In this document: piece by piece, positions 25,631 to 36,899 of the stretch
Layout of the letters: the number at the start of each line of letters is the position of its first letter
Numbering within the stretch: the first letter of the stretch is position 1
NCBI GenBank assembly: GCA_964614915.1
Contig: CAZTNC010000019.1
Coordinates: forward strand, 1-64,000
Direction: 5' to 3'
Length of the DNA: 64,000 nucleotides
From: WTFY01 sp964614915
Lineage (GTDB): Bacteria; Pseudomonadota; Gammaproteobacteria; UBA4575
Position numbers and translations under genes: made by a program
Notes under the pieces: generated by a model
The model's input: only the letters and a program-made list of their open reading frames with translations
Database searches by the model: none
What the model was told of the DNA's origin: nothing

Positions 25631-27085
25631 TCAGGTGATGCCGCCCATGCACAAGTATTTGATTTCCAGGAATTCCTCGATCCCGTACTTGGATCCCTCG
25701 CGGCCGATGCCGGATTCCTTCACGCCTCCAAAGGGCGCCACCTCGGTTGAGATCAATCCGGTATTGATGCCGACGATGCCGTATTCCAAGGCTTCTGCGA
25801 TCTTCCAGACACGAACGATATCGCGGGTGTAGAAGTAGGCCGCAAGACCGTACTCCGTATCGTTGGCCATCCTGATCGCATCCTCTTCGGTCTTGAAGCG
25901 GTATACCGGAGCAAGCGGCCCGAAGGTTTCTTCCCGGCTCAATGCCATGTCGGCAGTTGCATCCACCAGCACCGTGGGCGAGTAGAAATTTCCCTGCAGG
26001 TCGTGGCGCTGTCCGCCGGTGAGCACTCGCGCACCCTTGGCGTGGGCATCCCTGACATGGTGTTCGACCTTTTCGACCGCGTGCTGGTCAATCAGCGGCC
26101 CGATCTCGGTCGCTTCATCCAAACCGTTGCCAACGTTCATGGCGCTGACCGCTGCAGCCAGTTTCTCGTTGAAGCGGTCATAGATGCCGTCCTGCACGAA
26201 TATACGGTTCGCACAGACGCAGGTCTGCCCGGCGTTTCGAAACTTCGACTGTATTGCACCCTCAACGGCAGACTCGATGTCGGCATCGTCAAAAACGATG
26301 AACGGTGCATTGCCCCCCAACTCCATCGTTACCTTCTTCATAGTGCCGGCACATTGCTCCGTCAGCCGCTTGCCGACCTCAGATGAACCGGTAAAGCTGA
26401 GCTTGCGCACGGCCGGGTTGGATGTGATCTCGTCACCGATCTCGGAGCTGATGCCACACAGGACATTCAGCACACCTGCGGGAATGCCTGCCTGCTCGGC
26501 GAGCCTGGCCGCGGCAAGTGCTGTGTGGGGTGTCTGGGATGCAGGTTTGGCGATGACCGTGCATCCGGCGGCCAGTGCCGGTGCAACTTTGCGCGTCATC
26601 ATGGCGAGCGGGAAATTCCAGGGGGTGATCGAGGCCACGACACCCACCGGCTCCTTGATCACCACGATGCGCTTGTCCTGCTGGTGACCGGGGATGGTGT
26701 CGCCGTAGATGCGCTTGCCCTCTTCTGCAAACCATTCGACGAAGGAAGCTCCATACCCGACTTCAGCCCGCGATTCCACCAGCGGTTTTCCCTGCTCGCT
26801 CGTCATGAGAACGGCAAGGTCCTCCTGGTTTTCCATGATCAGCTCAAACCAGTTGCGCAGGATACCCGCCCGCTCTTTTGCAGTGAGTGCCCGCCATTTC
26901 GGGAATGCTGCGCTCGCAGCCTGGATGGCGCGCCGGGTCTCAGCGGCACCCATCCTGGGCACCGAGCCGATGATCGTGCCATCGGCCGGATTGTCGGTTT
27001 CGATCCTGCCGCCATCGTCCGCATCCACCCAGGTGCCATCGATGTAACACTGCTCGCAAAACAGCGAGGGATTGCTGAGATTCAT
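25631..27085 (-). CDS. gabD: Succinate-semialdehyde dehydrogenase
   Basis: 484 residues, aldehyde dehydrogenase superfamily. Catalytic Glu in MELGGNAPF and catalytic Cys in NAGQTCVCANRI; the cofactor segment PWNFPLAMMTRKVAPALAAG is GabD-like. It oxidises succinate semialdehyde to succinate, usually with NADP. It stands alone, convergent with the transporter operon, and there is no gabT nearby, so the physiological aldehyde could differ. Confidence 0.85.
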   Translation of the reverse strand: MNLSNPSLFCEQCYIDGTWVDADDGGRIETDNPADGTIIGSVPRMGAAETRRAIQAASAAFPKWRALTAKERAGILRNWFELIMENQEDLAVLMTSEQGKPLVESRAEVGYGASFVEWFAEEGKRIYGDTIPGHQQDKRIVVIKEPVGVVASITPWNFPLAMMTRKVAPALAAGCTVIAKPASQTPHTALAAARLAEQAGIPAGVLNVLCGISSEIGDEITSNPAVRKLSFTGSSEVGKRLTEQCAGTMKKVTMELGGNAPFIVFDDADIESAVEGAIQSKFRNAGQTCVCANRIFVQDGIYDRFNEKLAAAVSAMNVGNGLDEATEIGPLIDQHAVEKVEHHVRDAHAKGARVLTGGQRHDLQGNFYSPTVLVDATADMALSREETFGPLAPVYRFKTEEDAIRMANDTEYGLAAYFYTRDIVRVWKIAEALEYGIVGINTGLISTEVAPFGGVKESGIGREGSKYGIEEFLEIKYLCMGGIT

Positions 27086-27237
27086 GGAAAACTCCCCGTC
27101 AAGCTTCGGATGTGGGCCAGTTCGGGCCCATGTTAATTGATCCTGCCACCAAGATCACTGACAGGGGCCTAGCCTGATCACATGGTGGACCCGACAGCAT
27201 CTTGTCTTGAACAAGATTTCGGGAATAGACTGTGCCC

Positions 27238-28827
27238 ATGTCCTTGCCACTCCACTCGCTCTTGCCAGCGCAGGCTCGGGAACGGCCTGACAAGGTTGCA
27301 CTCGAATACCGTGAAAAAAAGGTGTCCTATCACAGCCTGAATCTGGCATGTGAACAGTTCGCATGCGGCTGCCAGCGAGTCGGGCTATCGCAAGGAGCCC
27401 GCATCGGCGTGTATCTGCCACGATGTATCGAGACGGTAGTCGCCTTTTTCGGAGCCCTGCGGGCGGGCGCCTGTCTCGTGCCGGTCAACCCGGCCCTGAA
27501 ATCCCAACAAGCGAGCCATATCCTGGAGGACTGCGGCGTAGAACTGCTGGTGACGACCTCAAGCCGGCTCGACACACTGCACGAGGCGCTCATGCACGAC
27601 TCCCATTTACACACGGTGGTCGTGATCGACCAAGAGGCAATGCCCTCCAGCGACCCCGACCAGGCGGTTCGCATCGAAGGCTGGCGGGAATTTTGCGTAC
27701 AGTCCACACCGGCCAGCACGGACCTGCAGGATACGGATCTTGCGGCTATTTTCTACACTTCCGGCAGCACCGGCCTGCCCAAGGGGGTCATGCTTACCCA
27801 CAAGAACCTGTGCGCGGGCGCGGAAAGCGTGACCACGTACCTGGAAAATACATCGAAGGACCGGATCCTCGCCGTGCTGCCCTTCAGTTTTGACTACGGG
27901 TTCAGCCAGCTGAGTACGGCATTCAGTGTGGGGGCTACGGTGGTGATCCTCGACTACCTTCTGCCGCAGGATATTCTCAAGGCCATCGAGCGCGAGCGGA
28001 TCACGGGTCTGGCCGGCGTCCCTGCCCTGTGGCAACAGCTTGGTCGGCTTGAATGGCCAAAGGCTGCCGGCGAGACGCTTCGCTACATCACCAGTTCCGG
28101 GGATGTCCTGCCTGAGACCACCGTCAGGATGCTCACCGAGAAGCTTCCTGCGACTGACATGTACCTGATGTACGGCTTCACGGAGGCCTTCCGGTCCACC
28201 TACCTGCCGCCGCAGGAGATCCATCACCGGCCCACATCGATCGGCAAGGCCATCCCAGGCGCCTGGGTCGGGGTCGTGCGCCCGGACGGCTCCCCCTGTA
28301 ACCCGGATGAGGTCGGGGAACTGGTGCATGGCGGACCCCTGGTAGCCCAGGGATACTGGAACCACTCCGTGGAAACCGGGGAACGGTTCAGGCCGCTTGC
28401 TACGGGCCCAGCCGACTCTCTGGAGGCCGGTGAGATCGTGGCCTGGTCCGGGGACCTTGTCCGTCAGGACCGGGACGGATACTTTTACTTCGTCGGGCGC
28501 AAGAACGACATGATCAAGACCTCGGGTTATCGCGTCAGTCCAGCCGAGATCGAGGGACCGGCAAGCCAGCACGATGCCGTTCGCGAAGCCGTGGCCTTTG
28601 GCGTGGACCATCCGCAACGCGGCCAGTCCATCGTTCTGACCTGCACTACCGACCATGAACCTGAACAGGCAGAAGCGGAGCTTGACCGGTACCTGAAAGA
28701 TGTCCTGCCGCTGTACATGGTACCGGAGCACTACGTCTGGACGGACGCGATCCCCTGCAACGACAATGGCAAGTTCGACCGCAAGCGTCTGGCAAGCCAG
28801 TACCAGGCGAGCGTAACAGGAACGTGA
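27238..28827 (+). CDS. Acyl-CoA ligase, exosortase A-associated type
   Basis: 529 residues from ATG 27238 (a GTG two codons earlier is possible). AMP-dependent ligase with the P-loop-like IFYTSGSTGLPKGVMLTHKN, the TMYGxTE-like LMYGFTEAFRSTYLPP and the hinge YFYFVGRKNDMIKTSGYRV. The immediate neighbours are a PLP decarboxylase (4 bases downstream) and an acyl carrier protein, the same set that accompanies exosortase A/PEP-CTERM systems in many Gram-negative bacteria. The substrate is unknown; loading an amino acid or short acid onto the carrier protein is plausible. Confidence 0.8.
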   Translation: MSLPLHSLLPAQARERPDKVALEYREKKVSYHSLNLACEQFACGCQRVGLSQGARIGVYLPRCIETVVAFFGALRAGACLVPVNPALKSQQASHILEDCGVELLVTTSSRLDTLHEALMHDSHLHTVVVIDQEAMPSSDPDQAVRIEGWREFCVQSTPASTDLQDTDLAAIFYTSGSTGLPKGVMLTHKNLCAGAESVTTYLENTSKDRILAVLPFSFDYGFSQLSTAFSVGATVVILDYLLPQDILKAIERERITGLAGVPALWQQLGRLEWPKAAGETLRYITSSGDVLPETTVRMLTEKLPATDMYLMYGFTEAFRSTYLPPQEIHHRPTSIGKAIPGAWVGVVRPDGSPCNPDEVGELVHGGPLVAQGYWNHSVETGERFRPLATGPADSLEAGEIVAWSGDLVRQDRDGYFYFVGRKNDMIKTSGYRVSPAEIEGPASQHDAVREAVAFGVDHPQRGQSIVLTCTTDHEPEQAEAELDRYLKDVLPLYMVPEHYVWTDAIPCNDNGKFDRKRLASQYQASVTGT

Positions 28828-28831
28828 TGGC

Positions 28832-30067
28832 ATGAGTCACTCTCCACCACAGCACTACAGCCCGCAGGAGCTCTTCGAGCGGGAAGGACCACACCTAGTG
28901 GTCGCCGGTCAAACCTTGATGGATCTAGCCGGACAATGCGGGTCCACGCCGCTGTATGTCTACAGTAAACAAGCGATTAACGATCGTATCGCAGCCCTGA
29001 AAGCCGCACTGCCTGCACGCGTTCGCCTGCACTATGCCGTCAAGGCCAACCCGATGCAGGAGGTAATCGACTGTGTGGCCGAACAGGTGCATGGACTGGA
29101 TGTCTCCTCCGGAAATGAACTCAAGGCGGCGCTGCAAAGCGGTATCCGGGCAGAAAACATCAGCTTTGCCGGCCCCGGAAAGTCCTTGCAGGAACTAAAG
29201 GCCGGGATTGCCGCCGGCATTACCCTGAATGTCGAATCGGAAGTTGAGTTCACGCGTATCCTAAGTCTTTGTGATGAAACCGGGCAGGTGGCCCGCGTGG
29301 CCCTGCGCATCAACCCGGATTTCGAACTCAGGGCTTCCGGCATCAAGACCTCGGGCGGGCCCCAGCCGTTTGGCGTGGATGCGGAGGCCGCGCCGGAGTT
29401 GCTGGAGAAGATGTCCGCATCCGCCGTCGAGTTCACAGGCTTTCATATTTTCAGTGGTTCACAGGTCCTGCAGACCCGGACGCTCATCGAGGTCCACGAG
29501 AAAACCTTTGCGCTCGCCAGACAGCTTGCAGACCATGCCCGAGTGCCCGTACAGACCCTGAACATCGGTGGCGGCTTCGGCATCCCCTATTTCCCTGGCG
29601 ATGCTCCGCTTGAGGTGGCCCCGGTGATGGAAAACCTGGAGGGGTTGCTCGCTGAATACCGGGAAACCTTTGCCGAGACACAAATCATTCTCGAACTCGG
29701 CCGCTACCTGGTGGGCGAGGCCGGGCTGTACCTGACCCGTATCACGGACCGCAAGGTTTCCAGGGGCACTACCTACCTGGTGACCGACGGCGGGCTGCAT
29801 CATCACCTCGCCGCGAGCGGCAACTTCGGTCAGGCGCTTCGCAGGAACTACCCGATCACCATTGGCAATCGGCTGGGAGAATCTACCGAGACGGTAACCG
29901 TCGTCGGACCACTGTGCACCCCCCTGGATGTACTGGCCAAGGACATGGATTTGCCGAAAGCCGAAATCGGTGACCTGCTCGTGGTGTTCCAGTCCGGAGC
30001 GTACGGTTACAGTGCCAGCCCACTGGAATTCCTGAGCCATCCCAGACCCCAGGAAATTCTGGTGTAA
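28832..30067 (+). CDS. PLP-dependent decarboxylase, exosortase A-associated type
   Basis: 411 residues, alanine-racemase-fold type III PLP decarboxylase related to LysA. PLP lysine in LHYAVKANPMQEV, phosphate-binding NIGGGFGIPYFPGD, and the C-terminal active-site segment GPLCTPLDVLAKD. It follows the ligase gene with a 4-base gap. The family is found beside exosortase A genes; the amino-acid substrate is not established from sequence. Confidence 0.8.
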   Translation: MSHSPPQHYSPQELFEREGPHLVVAGQTLMDLAGQCGSTPLYVYSKQAINDRIAALKAALPARVRLHYAVKANPMQEVIDCVAEQVHGLDVSSGNELKAALQSGIRAENISFAGPGKSLQELKAGIAAGITLNVESEVEFTRILSLCDETGQVARVALRINPDFELRASGIKTSGGPQPFGVDAEAAPELLEKMSASAVEFTGFHIFSGSQVLQTRTLIEVHEKTFALARQLADHARVPVQTLNIGGGFGIPYFPGDAPLEVAPVMENLEGLLAEYRETFAETQIILELGRYLVGEAGLYLTRITDRKVSRGTTYLVTDGGLHHHLAASGNFGQALRRNYPITIGNRLGESTETVTVVGPLCTPLDVLAKDMDLPKAEIGDLLVVFQSGAYGYSASPLEFLSHPRPQEILV

Positions 30068-30113
30068 GTTACAGGTACGTGGATTACAGAATCGAAGGCG
30101 GGGCCGACAAGCC

Positions 30114-30371
30114 TCAGAGCCGGTTTTCCATTTTCGATGCAATCAGGTCGCGTAATGTGCCGACGGTCTGGAATGCCTTGGCATCCAGGTCGTCGTCATC
30201 AAAGACGATGTCAAAGCTTTTCTCCAGTCCGGCGATGATGCCGGTGATGGCCATCGAGTCCAGTTCCGGGATGGTGCCCAGAAGAGGTGCCTGTTCTCCC
30301 ATTTCGTAGGTGGTTTCCGGCAGGGGCAAGGATTCCGCCAGCACTTCCAGCACCTGTTCAATTGCAATCAT
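30114..30371 (-). CDS. Acyl carrier protein
   Basis: 85 residues, four-helix acyl carrier fold with the phosphopantetheine serine in ELDSMAITGIIAGLE. It is acidic as expected. It lies convergent to the ligase/decarboxylase pair and probably serves as their carrier, as in exosortase-associated sets. It is not the fatty-acid AcpP, whose Ser motif is DSLDxVE. Confidence 0.8.
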   Translation of the reverse strand: MIAIEQVLEVLAESLPLPETTYEMGEQAPLLGTIPELDSMAITGIIAGLEKSFDIVFDDDDLDAKAFQTVGTLRDLIASKMENRL

Positions 30372-30495
30372 CGAATTATCCTACACCTCGTCCCTGATTT
30401 ACCGGTACATGAAACAGGCCCGCTCCTGACTGCCCGGGAGTGCCTGGCGGGGGATATGGTACAACAAGCGACAAAGTTGTAAACGTTCAAGTGTG

Positions 30496-31575
30496 CTACT
30501 GCGCGGCTTCAAACTCAGACATGAATTCTGTCAGGCGATCAACGCCGGCATCGGGCATCGCATTGTACAGGCTTACCCGGACGCCACCCGCACTCCGATG
30601 GCCCTGCAATCCGAGCAACTGGCGCTGCTCCGCCTGGTGCAAAAAGTCTTCCAGGGTCCCGGCATCGTGAATCGCAAAGGGGATGTTGATGCTTGAGCGA
30701 AACTCGGGGGCGACCCGGTTTTCATACAGTCGGCTTTCATCGAGCACCCGGTACAATTGCGCCGATCGCGCCAGGCTTCTTTGGTGCAGGGCGGGTAGAC
30801 CGCCCTGCTCCCGCACCCAGTCCAGCACCTCGCGCAGTACATAGATGGCAAACACCGGGAGGGTGTTCACCACAGAGTCCTCCCGGACATAGCGCCGGTA
30901 ATCGTACAGGCGCGGGAGCGGCTCGTTCGCCCGCTCAAGCAGGTCCTTTCGGATGATCACAACGCAAAGCCCGGCAATGCCCAGGTTTTTCTGGGTACTG
31001 GCATAGATGAGCGAAAATTTTGGAATCTCGACGGGGTGCATGAGCAGGGATGAGGTCATGTCGCACACCAGTGCCCCCCGGGGCGCCTCCGGAGCCCCGG
31101 GAAATGCAATCCCCTGGATGGTCTCGTTGTCACAGAAATGCAGGTAGGCGGCTTGCGGGTCCAGGTCCCATTCATGCCTGGGTGCGATGCTCAGCGACTC
31201 GCCCTCGCACAAGGCCTGGACCTTGCGCACCTCGGCAAAACGTGCGGCCTCAGCACAGGCCCGCGAAGACCAAAAGCCCGTGCACAGGTAGTCAGCGAAG
31301 CGCCCGGGCCCGAGGAAATTCATGGGTAACATGGAGAACTGGCTGGTGGCCCCGCCGTGCATGAACAGCACCGCGAACTCCTCCGGGATCTGCAGCAGTT
31401 CGCGCAGCCCCTGCACGGCCTGGTCGCGGATCTCGAAAAACGCATCGCTGCGGTGTGGCAGTTCGAGCACGGAAAGTCCAGTGCCCCTGTAGTCCAGCAA
31501 CTCGTTGCGGATTTTTTCCAGGACCGACCGGGGCAAGGCCGCAGGACCGGAACCAAAATAAAAAACTTCCTGCAT
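30496..31575 (-). CDS. serC: Phosphoserine aminotransferase
   Basis: 359 residues, class V aminotransferase. FGSGPAALPRSVLEKI at the start, MHGGATSQFSMLPMNFL, and PLP lysine in YASTQKNLGIAGL. It makes O-phosphoserine in serine synthesis and acts in PLP synthesis. It lies 29 bases downstream of gyrA on the same strand, the conserved gyrA-serC order. Confidence 0.95.
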   Translation of the reverse strand: MQEVFYFGSGPAALPRSVLEKIRNELLDYRGTGLSVLELPHRSDAFFEIRDQAVQGLRELLQIPEEFAVLFMHGGATSQFSMLPMNFLGPGRFADYLCTGFWSSRACAEAARFAEVRKVQALCEGESLSIAPRHEWDLDPQAAYLHFCDNETIQGIAFPGAPEAPRGALVCDMTSSLLMHPVEIPKFSLIYASTQKNLGIAGLCVVIIRKDLLERANEPLPRLYDYRRYVREDSVVNTLPVFAIYVLREVLDWVREQGGLPALHQRSLARSAQLYRVLDESRLYENRVAPEFRSSINIPFAIHDAGTLEDFLHQAEQRQLLGLQGHRSAGGVRVSLYNAMPDAGVDRLTEFMSEFEAAQ

Positions 31576-31604
31576 GGAATGTGTTCAGGCCCGTGGATGG
31601 GCCG

Positions 31605-34160
31605 TCAGTCCGGATCGTCGAGTTTTTCGATCCTTTCGACCTCGACCAGCTTTTCCTCTTCTGACAGGCGAATCAGGCGCACCCCCTGGGTGTTGCGGCC
31701 GGTCTTGGACACACCCTCGACCGGGGTGCGGACCAGCGTGCCGTTGTCGGTGATCAGCATGATTTCATCTTCGCTGGAGACCGGCATGGCTCCGACTACC
31801 TTTCCATTGCGCTCTCCAGTCTGGATGGTGATCACGCCCTTGCCGGCGCGGCTTCGCACTGGATAGTCCTCGATCCGGGTGCGTTTGCCAAAGCCGTTTT
31901 CGGTGGCCACCAGGATGTCCGTGGCTTCCATGTCCGGGCGAACCACCAGCAGGCTGATGACCTTCTGCCCTTCGTCCAAGCGCATGCCACGCACTCCCCG
32001 GCTGGTGCGCCCGGTGGCCGTGACATTCTTTTCATTGAAGCGAATCGCCTTGCCCGCATCACTGACCATCAAGAGGTCGGTGTCGCCGTGCGTCATGACC
32101 ACGCCGATCAGGTAATCCTCATCCCGCAAGTTAACTGCGATGATGCCGCCTGCACGGGGTCTGGAAAATGCTGTCAGGCGGGTCTTCTTGATCGTGCCGC
32201 TGCTTGCAGCCATCACCACGTAGGCATCCTCACTGTATTCCTTGACGGGCAGTACGGCATTGATCCGCTCGCCTTCTCCAAGCGGCAGGAGATTGACGAT
32301 CGGTTTGCCGCGCGCCGTACGACCGGCCTGCGGCAACTCGTAGACCTTGAGCCAGTAGACCTTGCCGTGGCTGGAAAAGCACAGGATGGTGTCGTGGGTG
32401 TTGGCGACGAACAGCTGGTCGACGAAATCCTCGGCTTTCACCGAGGTGGCGGCCTTGCCCTTGCCTCCACGGTGCTGGGGATTGTAGGTATCCAGCGGCT
32501 GGGACTTGGCGTAGCCGCCGTGGGACAGTGTCACCACCACGCCCTCGTCCTGAATCAGGTCTTCCAGGGTGAGGTCGACCCGCTCCTCGGAGATTTCCGT
32601 GCGCCGTGCATCCCCGTACTGTTTGCGGACGGTCTCGAGCTCTTCGCGGATGACCTGCATGAGCCGCTCCGGGTCGCGCAGGATGTCCAGCAGGTTGCTG
32701 ATCTTGTCAAGCAGGTCGCCGTAGTCCTTGACGATCTTGTCCTGCTCCAGGCTGGTGAGGCGGTGCAGACGCAAATCCAGGATGGCCTGGGCCTGGGCTG
32801 GTGACAGGCGGTACTCTTCGCCCTGCATCCCGTATTCTTCTTCCAGGCCCTCCGGGCGCGAAACATCGGCTCCGGAGCGCTCCAGCATGCGGGTGACCTC
32901 GCCGGGTTTCCAGGCCCTGGCGATCAGCTCGTCCTTGGCGATGGCCGGGCTGGCTGAGCCCTTGATGAGCGCGATGATCTCGTCGATGTTGGTCAGGGCC
33001 ACGGCCAGGCCTTCGAGTATGTGGGCCCGTTCGCGTGCCTTGCGCAGTTCGAATATGGTACGACGGGTGACGACATCGCGGCGGTGGCGGATGAACACCT
33101 GCAGGATCTGCCTGAGGTTGAGCAACCGGGGCTGGCCGTCCACCAGGGCCACCATGTTCATGCTGAACACGCTTTGCATAGGCGTGTGCTTGAACAGGTT
33201 GTTGAGGATAACCCCGCTGACCTCGTCGCGGCGCAGCTCGATGACGATGCGCATGCCGTCCTTGTCCGATTCATCCCGAAGGCCGTTGGCGGCGATACCT
33301 TCCAGGCGCTTCTCCTTGACCAAGTCGGCGATCTTGACGATCAGGTTGGCCTTGTTCACCTGGTACGGAAGCTCGGTGACCACGATGCGCTCGCGACCGC
33401 TCTTGGCATCCTGCTCGATGTGAGTGCGGGCACGCATGTGCACGCGGCCGCGCCCCGTGCTGTAGGCCTCATGGATGCCTTCCCGGCCGTTGATGATGGC
33501 CGCCGTCGGGAAATCCGGCCCGGGCAGGTGCTGCATCAGTTCCAAGACGTCCATGGCAGGGTTCTCGATCATGGCGATGCAGGCGTTGATGACTTCGGTC
33601 AGGTTGTGTGGCGGGATGTTGGTCGCCATCCCCACAGCGATCCCCGAGGAGCCGTTGACCAGCAGGTTGGGAATCCGGGTGGGCAAAACCGTCGGCTCGG
33701 TTTCGGAGTTGTCATAGTTGGATGCGAAATCGACCGTCTCCTTGTCCAGGTCGGCCAGGATCTCGTGGGTGATTCTCGCCATGCGCACCTCGGTGTAGCG
33801 CATGGCAGCCGGTGCATCGCCGTCCACCGAACCGAAATTGCCCTGCCCATCGATCAGCATGTAGCGCATGGAAAACGGCTGCGCCATGCGCACTAGGGTG
33901 TCGTACACGGCAGACTCCCCGTGCGGGTGGTATTTACCGATGACATCACCTACGACCCGCGCAGATTTCTTGTATGGCTTGTTCCAGTCGTTGCCAAGTT
34001 CATTCATGGCGTGCAGTGCCCGGCGGTGCACCGGCTTGAGGCCATCTCGCACATCCGGCAGGGCACGCCCGACGATCACGCTCATGGCGTAATCGAGATA
34101 CGACTGGCGCATCTCGTCCTCAAGATTGACGGAAAGGACTTCTTTGGCGATGACAGCCAT
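31605..34160 (-). CDS. gyrA: DNA gyrase subunit A
   Basis: 851 residues. Winged-helix start LEDEMRQSYLDYAMSVIVGR, catalytic Tyr in AAMRYTEVRMARI, six-bladed C-terminal DNA-wrapping domain with a GyrA box (QHRGGKGKA). The quinolone region reads HPHGESAVYDTLVRMAQPF, with the susceptible-type Ser and Asp present and Glu where many species have Asp just before the Ser. Introduces negative supercoils with GyrB. Confidence 0.97.
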   Translation of the reverse strand: MAVIAKEVLSVNLEDEMRQSYLDYAMSVIVGRALPDVRDGLKPVHRRALHAMNELGNDWNKPYKKSARVVGDVIGKYHPHGESAVYDTLVRMAQPFSMRYMLIDGQGNFGSVDGDAPAAMRYTEVRMARITHEILADLDKETVDFASNYDNSETEPTVLPTRIPNLLVNGSSGIAVGMATNIPPHNLTEVINACIAMIENPAMDVLELMQHLPGPDFPTAAIINGREGIHEAYSTGRGRVHMRARTHIEQDAKSGRERIVVTELPYQVNKANLIVKIADLVKEKRLEGIAANGLRDESDKDGMRIVIELRRDEVSGVILNNLFKHTPMQSVFSMNMVALVDGQPRLLNLRQILQVFIRHRRDVVTRRTIFELRKARERAHILEGLAVALTNIDEIIALIKGSASPAIAKDELIARAWKPGEVTRMLERSGADVSRPEGLEEEYGMQGEEYRLSPAQAQAILDLRLHRLTSLEQDKIVKDYGDLLDKISNLLDILRDPERLMQVIREELETVRKQYGDARRTEISEERVDLTLEDLIQDEGVVVTLSHGGYAKSQPLDTYNPQHRGGKGKAATSVKAEDFVDQLFVANTHDTILCFSSHGKVYWLKVYELPQAGRTARGKPIVNLLPLGEGERINAVLPVKEYSEDAYVVMAASSGTIKKTRLTAFSRPRAGGIIAVNLRDEDYLIGVVMTHGDTDLLMVSDAGKAIRFNEKNVTATGRTSRGVRGMRLDEGQKVISLLVVRPDMEATDILVATENGFGKRTRIEDYPVRSRAGKGVITIQTGERNGKVVGAMPVSSEDEIMLITDNGTLVRTPVEGVSKTGRNTQGVRLIRLSEEEKLVEVERIEKLDDPD

Positions 34161-34340
34161 TAGCGAAACGCGGGGAGGGGCTTAATACTCATTTTCAGGC
34201 CCTAAAGTATAACACACGCCCCCGAATAGTAGCGTTGAAAAAAAGGCATCCAAAACGAAATAAAAATGCCCTGAAAGCAAAATTCAGAATTTTTCGAGCG
34301 TGTTATTTTCCGTGGCCAGGAGAAAAAAGAGATTTTTGGC

Positions 34341-35381
<1,041 letters not shown>

Positions 35382-35500
35382 ACGGTTTGATGATCACTGC
35401 GGCACGGGTGCGCAGGCCGTATTGCCTGTGCGAAGCATGCCATAGCATAATGCGTGGGCCGTTCCCCGATGAAGCCACACCCCAACCCGCAGGACGCGCA

Positions 35501-36829
35501 ATGAAACACGTAGACACCCTGATTCATGGAAAGCATGTCATCCCCGTCGATGACCATGGGCAGACGCTGGACGACACCGCCATTGCGGTGCATGAAGGGG
35601 GCATCGTCGACATCCTGCCGAGCGCTGCCGCAAAGAGCCGATACTCATCCGATGCATCATATACGTACGATCATCACCTTGTCATACCCGGGCTCATCAA
35701 CGCGCACACCCACGCCGGCATGTCCCTGTTCCGCGGCATGGCCAGCGACCTGCCGCTGATGGAATGGCTCAACGACCACATCTGGCCAGCCGAGAAAAAA
35801 TGGGTCAATGAAGATTTTGTCCGGCTGGGCACGCGGCTTGCCATTGCCGAGATGATTCGCGGCGGCGTCACCTGCTTCAACGACATGTACTTCTTTGCCG
35901 AGATTGCAGCAGAAGAAGTAATGCAGTCCGGTATGCGCGCGCATCTGGGCATGATCGTGCTGGACTTTCCCACCGCCTATGCGAAAGATGCCGACGAGTA
36001 CCTCGACAGGGGGCTGGAGCTGTATCACCGTTACCGCGACCCGTCCCGGGTGCAGTGCACGCTGGCCCCGCACGCCCCCTACACGGTCTCTGATGACCCG
36101 CTGAAACGCGTCGCCGAACTGGCACACGAACACGGCTTGCCGGTTCACATCCACGTGCATGAAACCGAAAACGAGATCTCGATGAGCCTGGAGCAGCACC
36201 GGTGCCGACCCCTGCAGCGCTTGAATGATCTCGGGCTGGTCAACGACCGACTGGTGGCCGTGCACATGACACAGCTGCAGGACGAGGAAATCGCCTTGCT
36301 GGCCGAGGTCGGGGCCAGCATCGTGCACTGCCCGCAGTCGAACCTGAAACTGGCCAGCGGCTTCTGCCCGGTGCAAAAACTGCTGGATGCCCGGGTGAAC
36401 GTCACCGTTGGCACCGACAGCTGCTCGAGCAATGACGACCTGGACCTTCTGGGTGAAATGCAAACCGCGGCCCTGCTGGCCAAGGGTGTGGCAGGCGATG
36501 CCGAAGCCCTGCCGGCCCACACTGCCCTGCGGTGCGCCACGATCAATGCCGCCAAAGCCCTGGGGATTGACGACAGGACCGGCTCACTGGAAGTCGGCAA
36601 GGCCGCGGACGTCACGGTCATCGACATCGAACGGATCGAGGCCCAGCCGCTGTATGACCCGGTGGCGCATGCGGTCTATGCCACGCAACGGGCGCAGGTA
36701 TGTGATGTCTGGGTGGAAGGCGGACTGCTGCTGCACGACCAACAGCTGCAGACCCTGGATGCCGAGCGCATCCTGGCCGAAACCCGGGACTGGAACAAAA
36801 AAATCTCGAACGGCAAAAACATCCACTGA
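35501..36829 (+). CDS. mtaD: 5-methylthioadenosine/S-adenosylhomocysteine deaminase (TRZ/ATZ family)
   Basis: 442 residues from ATG 35501; the longer upstream frame runs back into mtnA and is rejected. Amidohydrolase metal ligands: NAHTHAGMSLFRGMA, HIHVHETENE and GTDSCSSNDDLDLLGEM. It deaminates MTA or SAH. In Pseudomonas the gene at this position makes methylthioinosine from MTA, feeding the pathway that MtnA continues. ubiG follows after 70 bases. Confidence 0.9.
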   Translation: MKHVDTLIHGKHVIPVDDHGQTLDDTAIAVHEGGIVDILPSAAAKSRYSSDASYTYDHHLVIPGLINAHTHAGMSLFRGMASDLPLMEWLNDHIWPAEKKWVNEDFVRLGTRLAIAEMIRGGVTCFNDMYFFAEIAAEEVMQSGMRAHLGMIVLDFPTAYAKDADEYLDRGLELYHRYRDPSRVQCTLAPHAPYTVSDDPLKRVAELAHEHGLPVHIHVHETENEISMSLEQHRCRPLQRLNDLGLVNDRLVAVHMTQLQDEEIALLAEVGASIVHCPQSNLKLASGFCPVQKLLDARVNVTVGTDSCSSNDDLDLLGEMQTAALLAKGVAGDAEALPAHTALRCATINAAKALGIDDRTGSLEVGKAADVTVIDIERIEAQPLYDPVAHAVYATQRAQVCDVWVEGGLLLHDQQLQTLDAERILAETRDWNKKISNGKNIH

Positions 36830-36899
36830 TGTATCGCGTTACACTATAGGCAACCACAACCCGATGCCTTCCACGCGGAGGATCCCCGAGCATAAAAGC

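Noticed and set aside
27607..28833. 408-codon open frame on the minus strand
   Set aside because: Antisense shadow of the acyl-CoA ligase, whose motifs are unambiguous.
33850..33960. Quinolone-resistance change in GyrA
   Set aside because: The key Ser and Asp are the susceptible forms; only the preceding residue differs, and that position varies between species.
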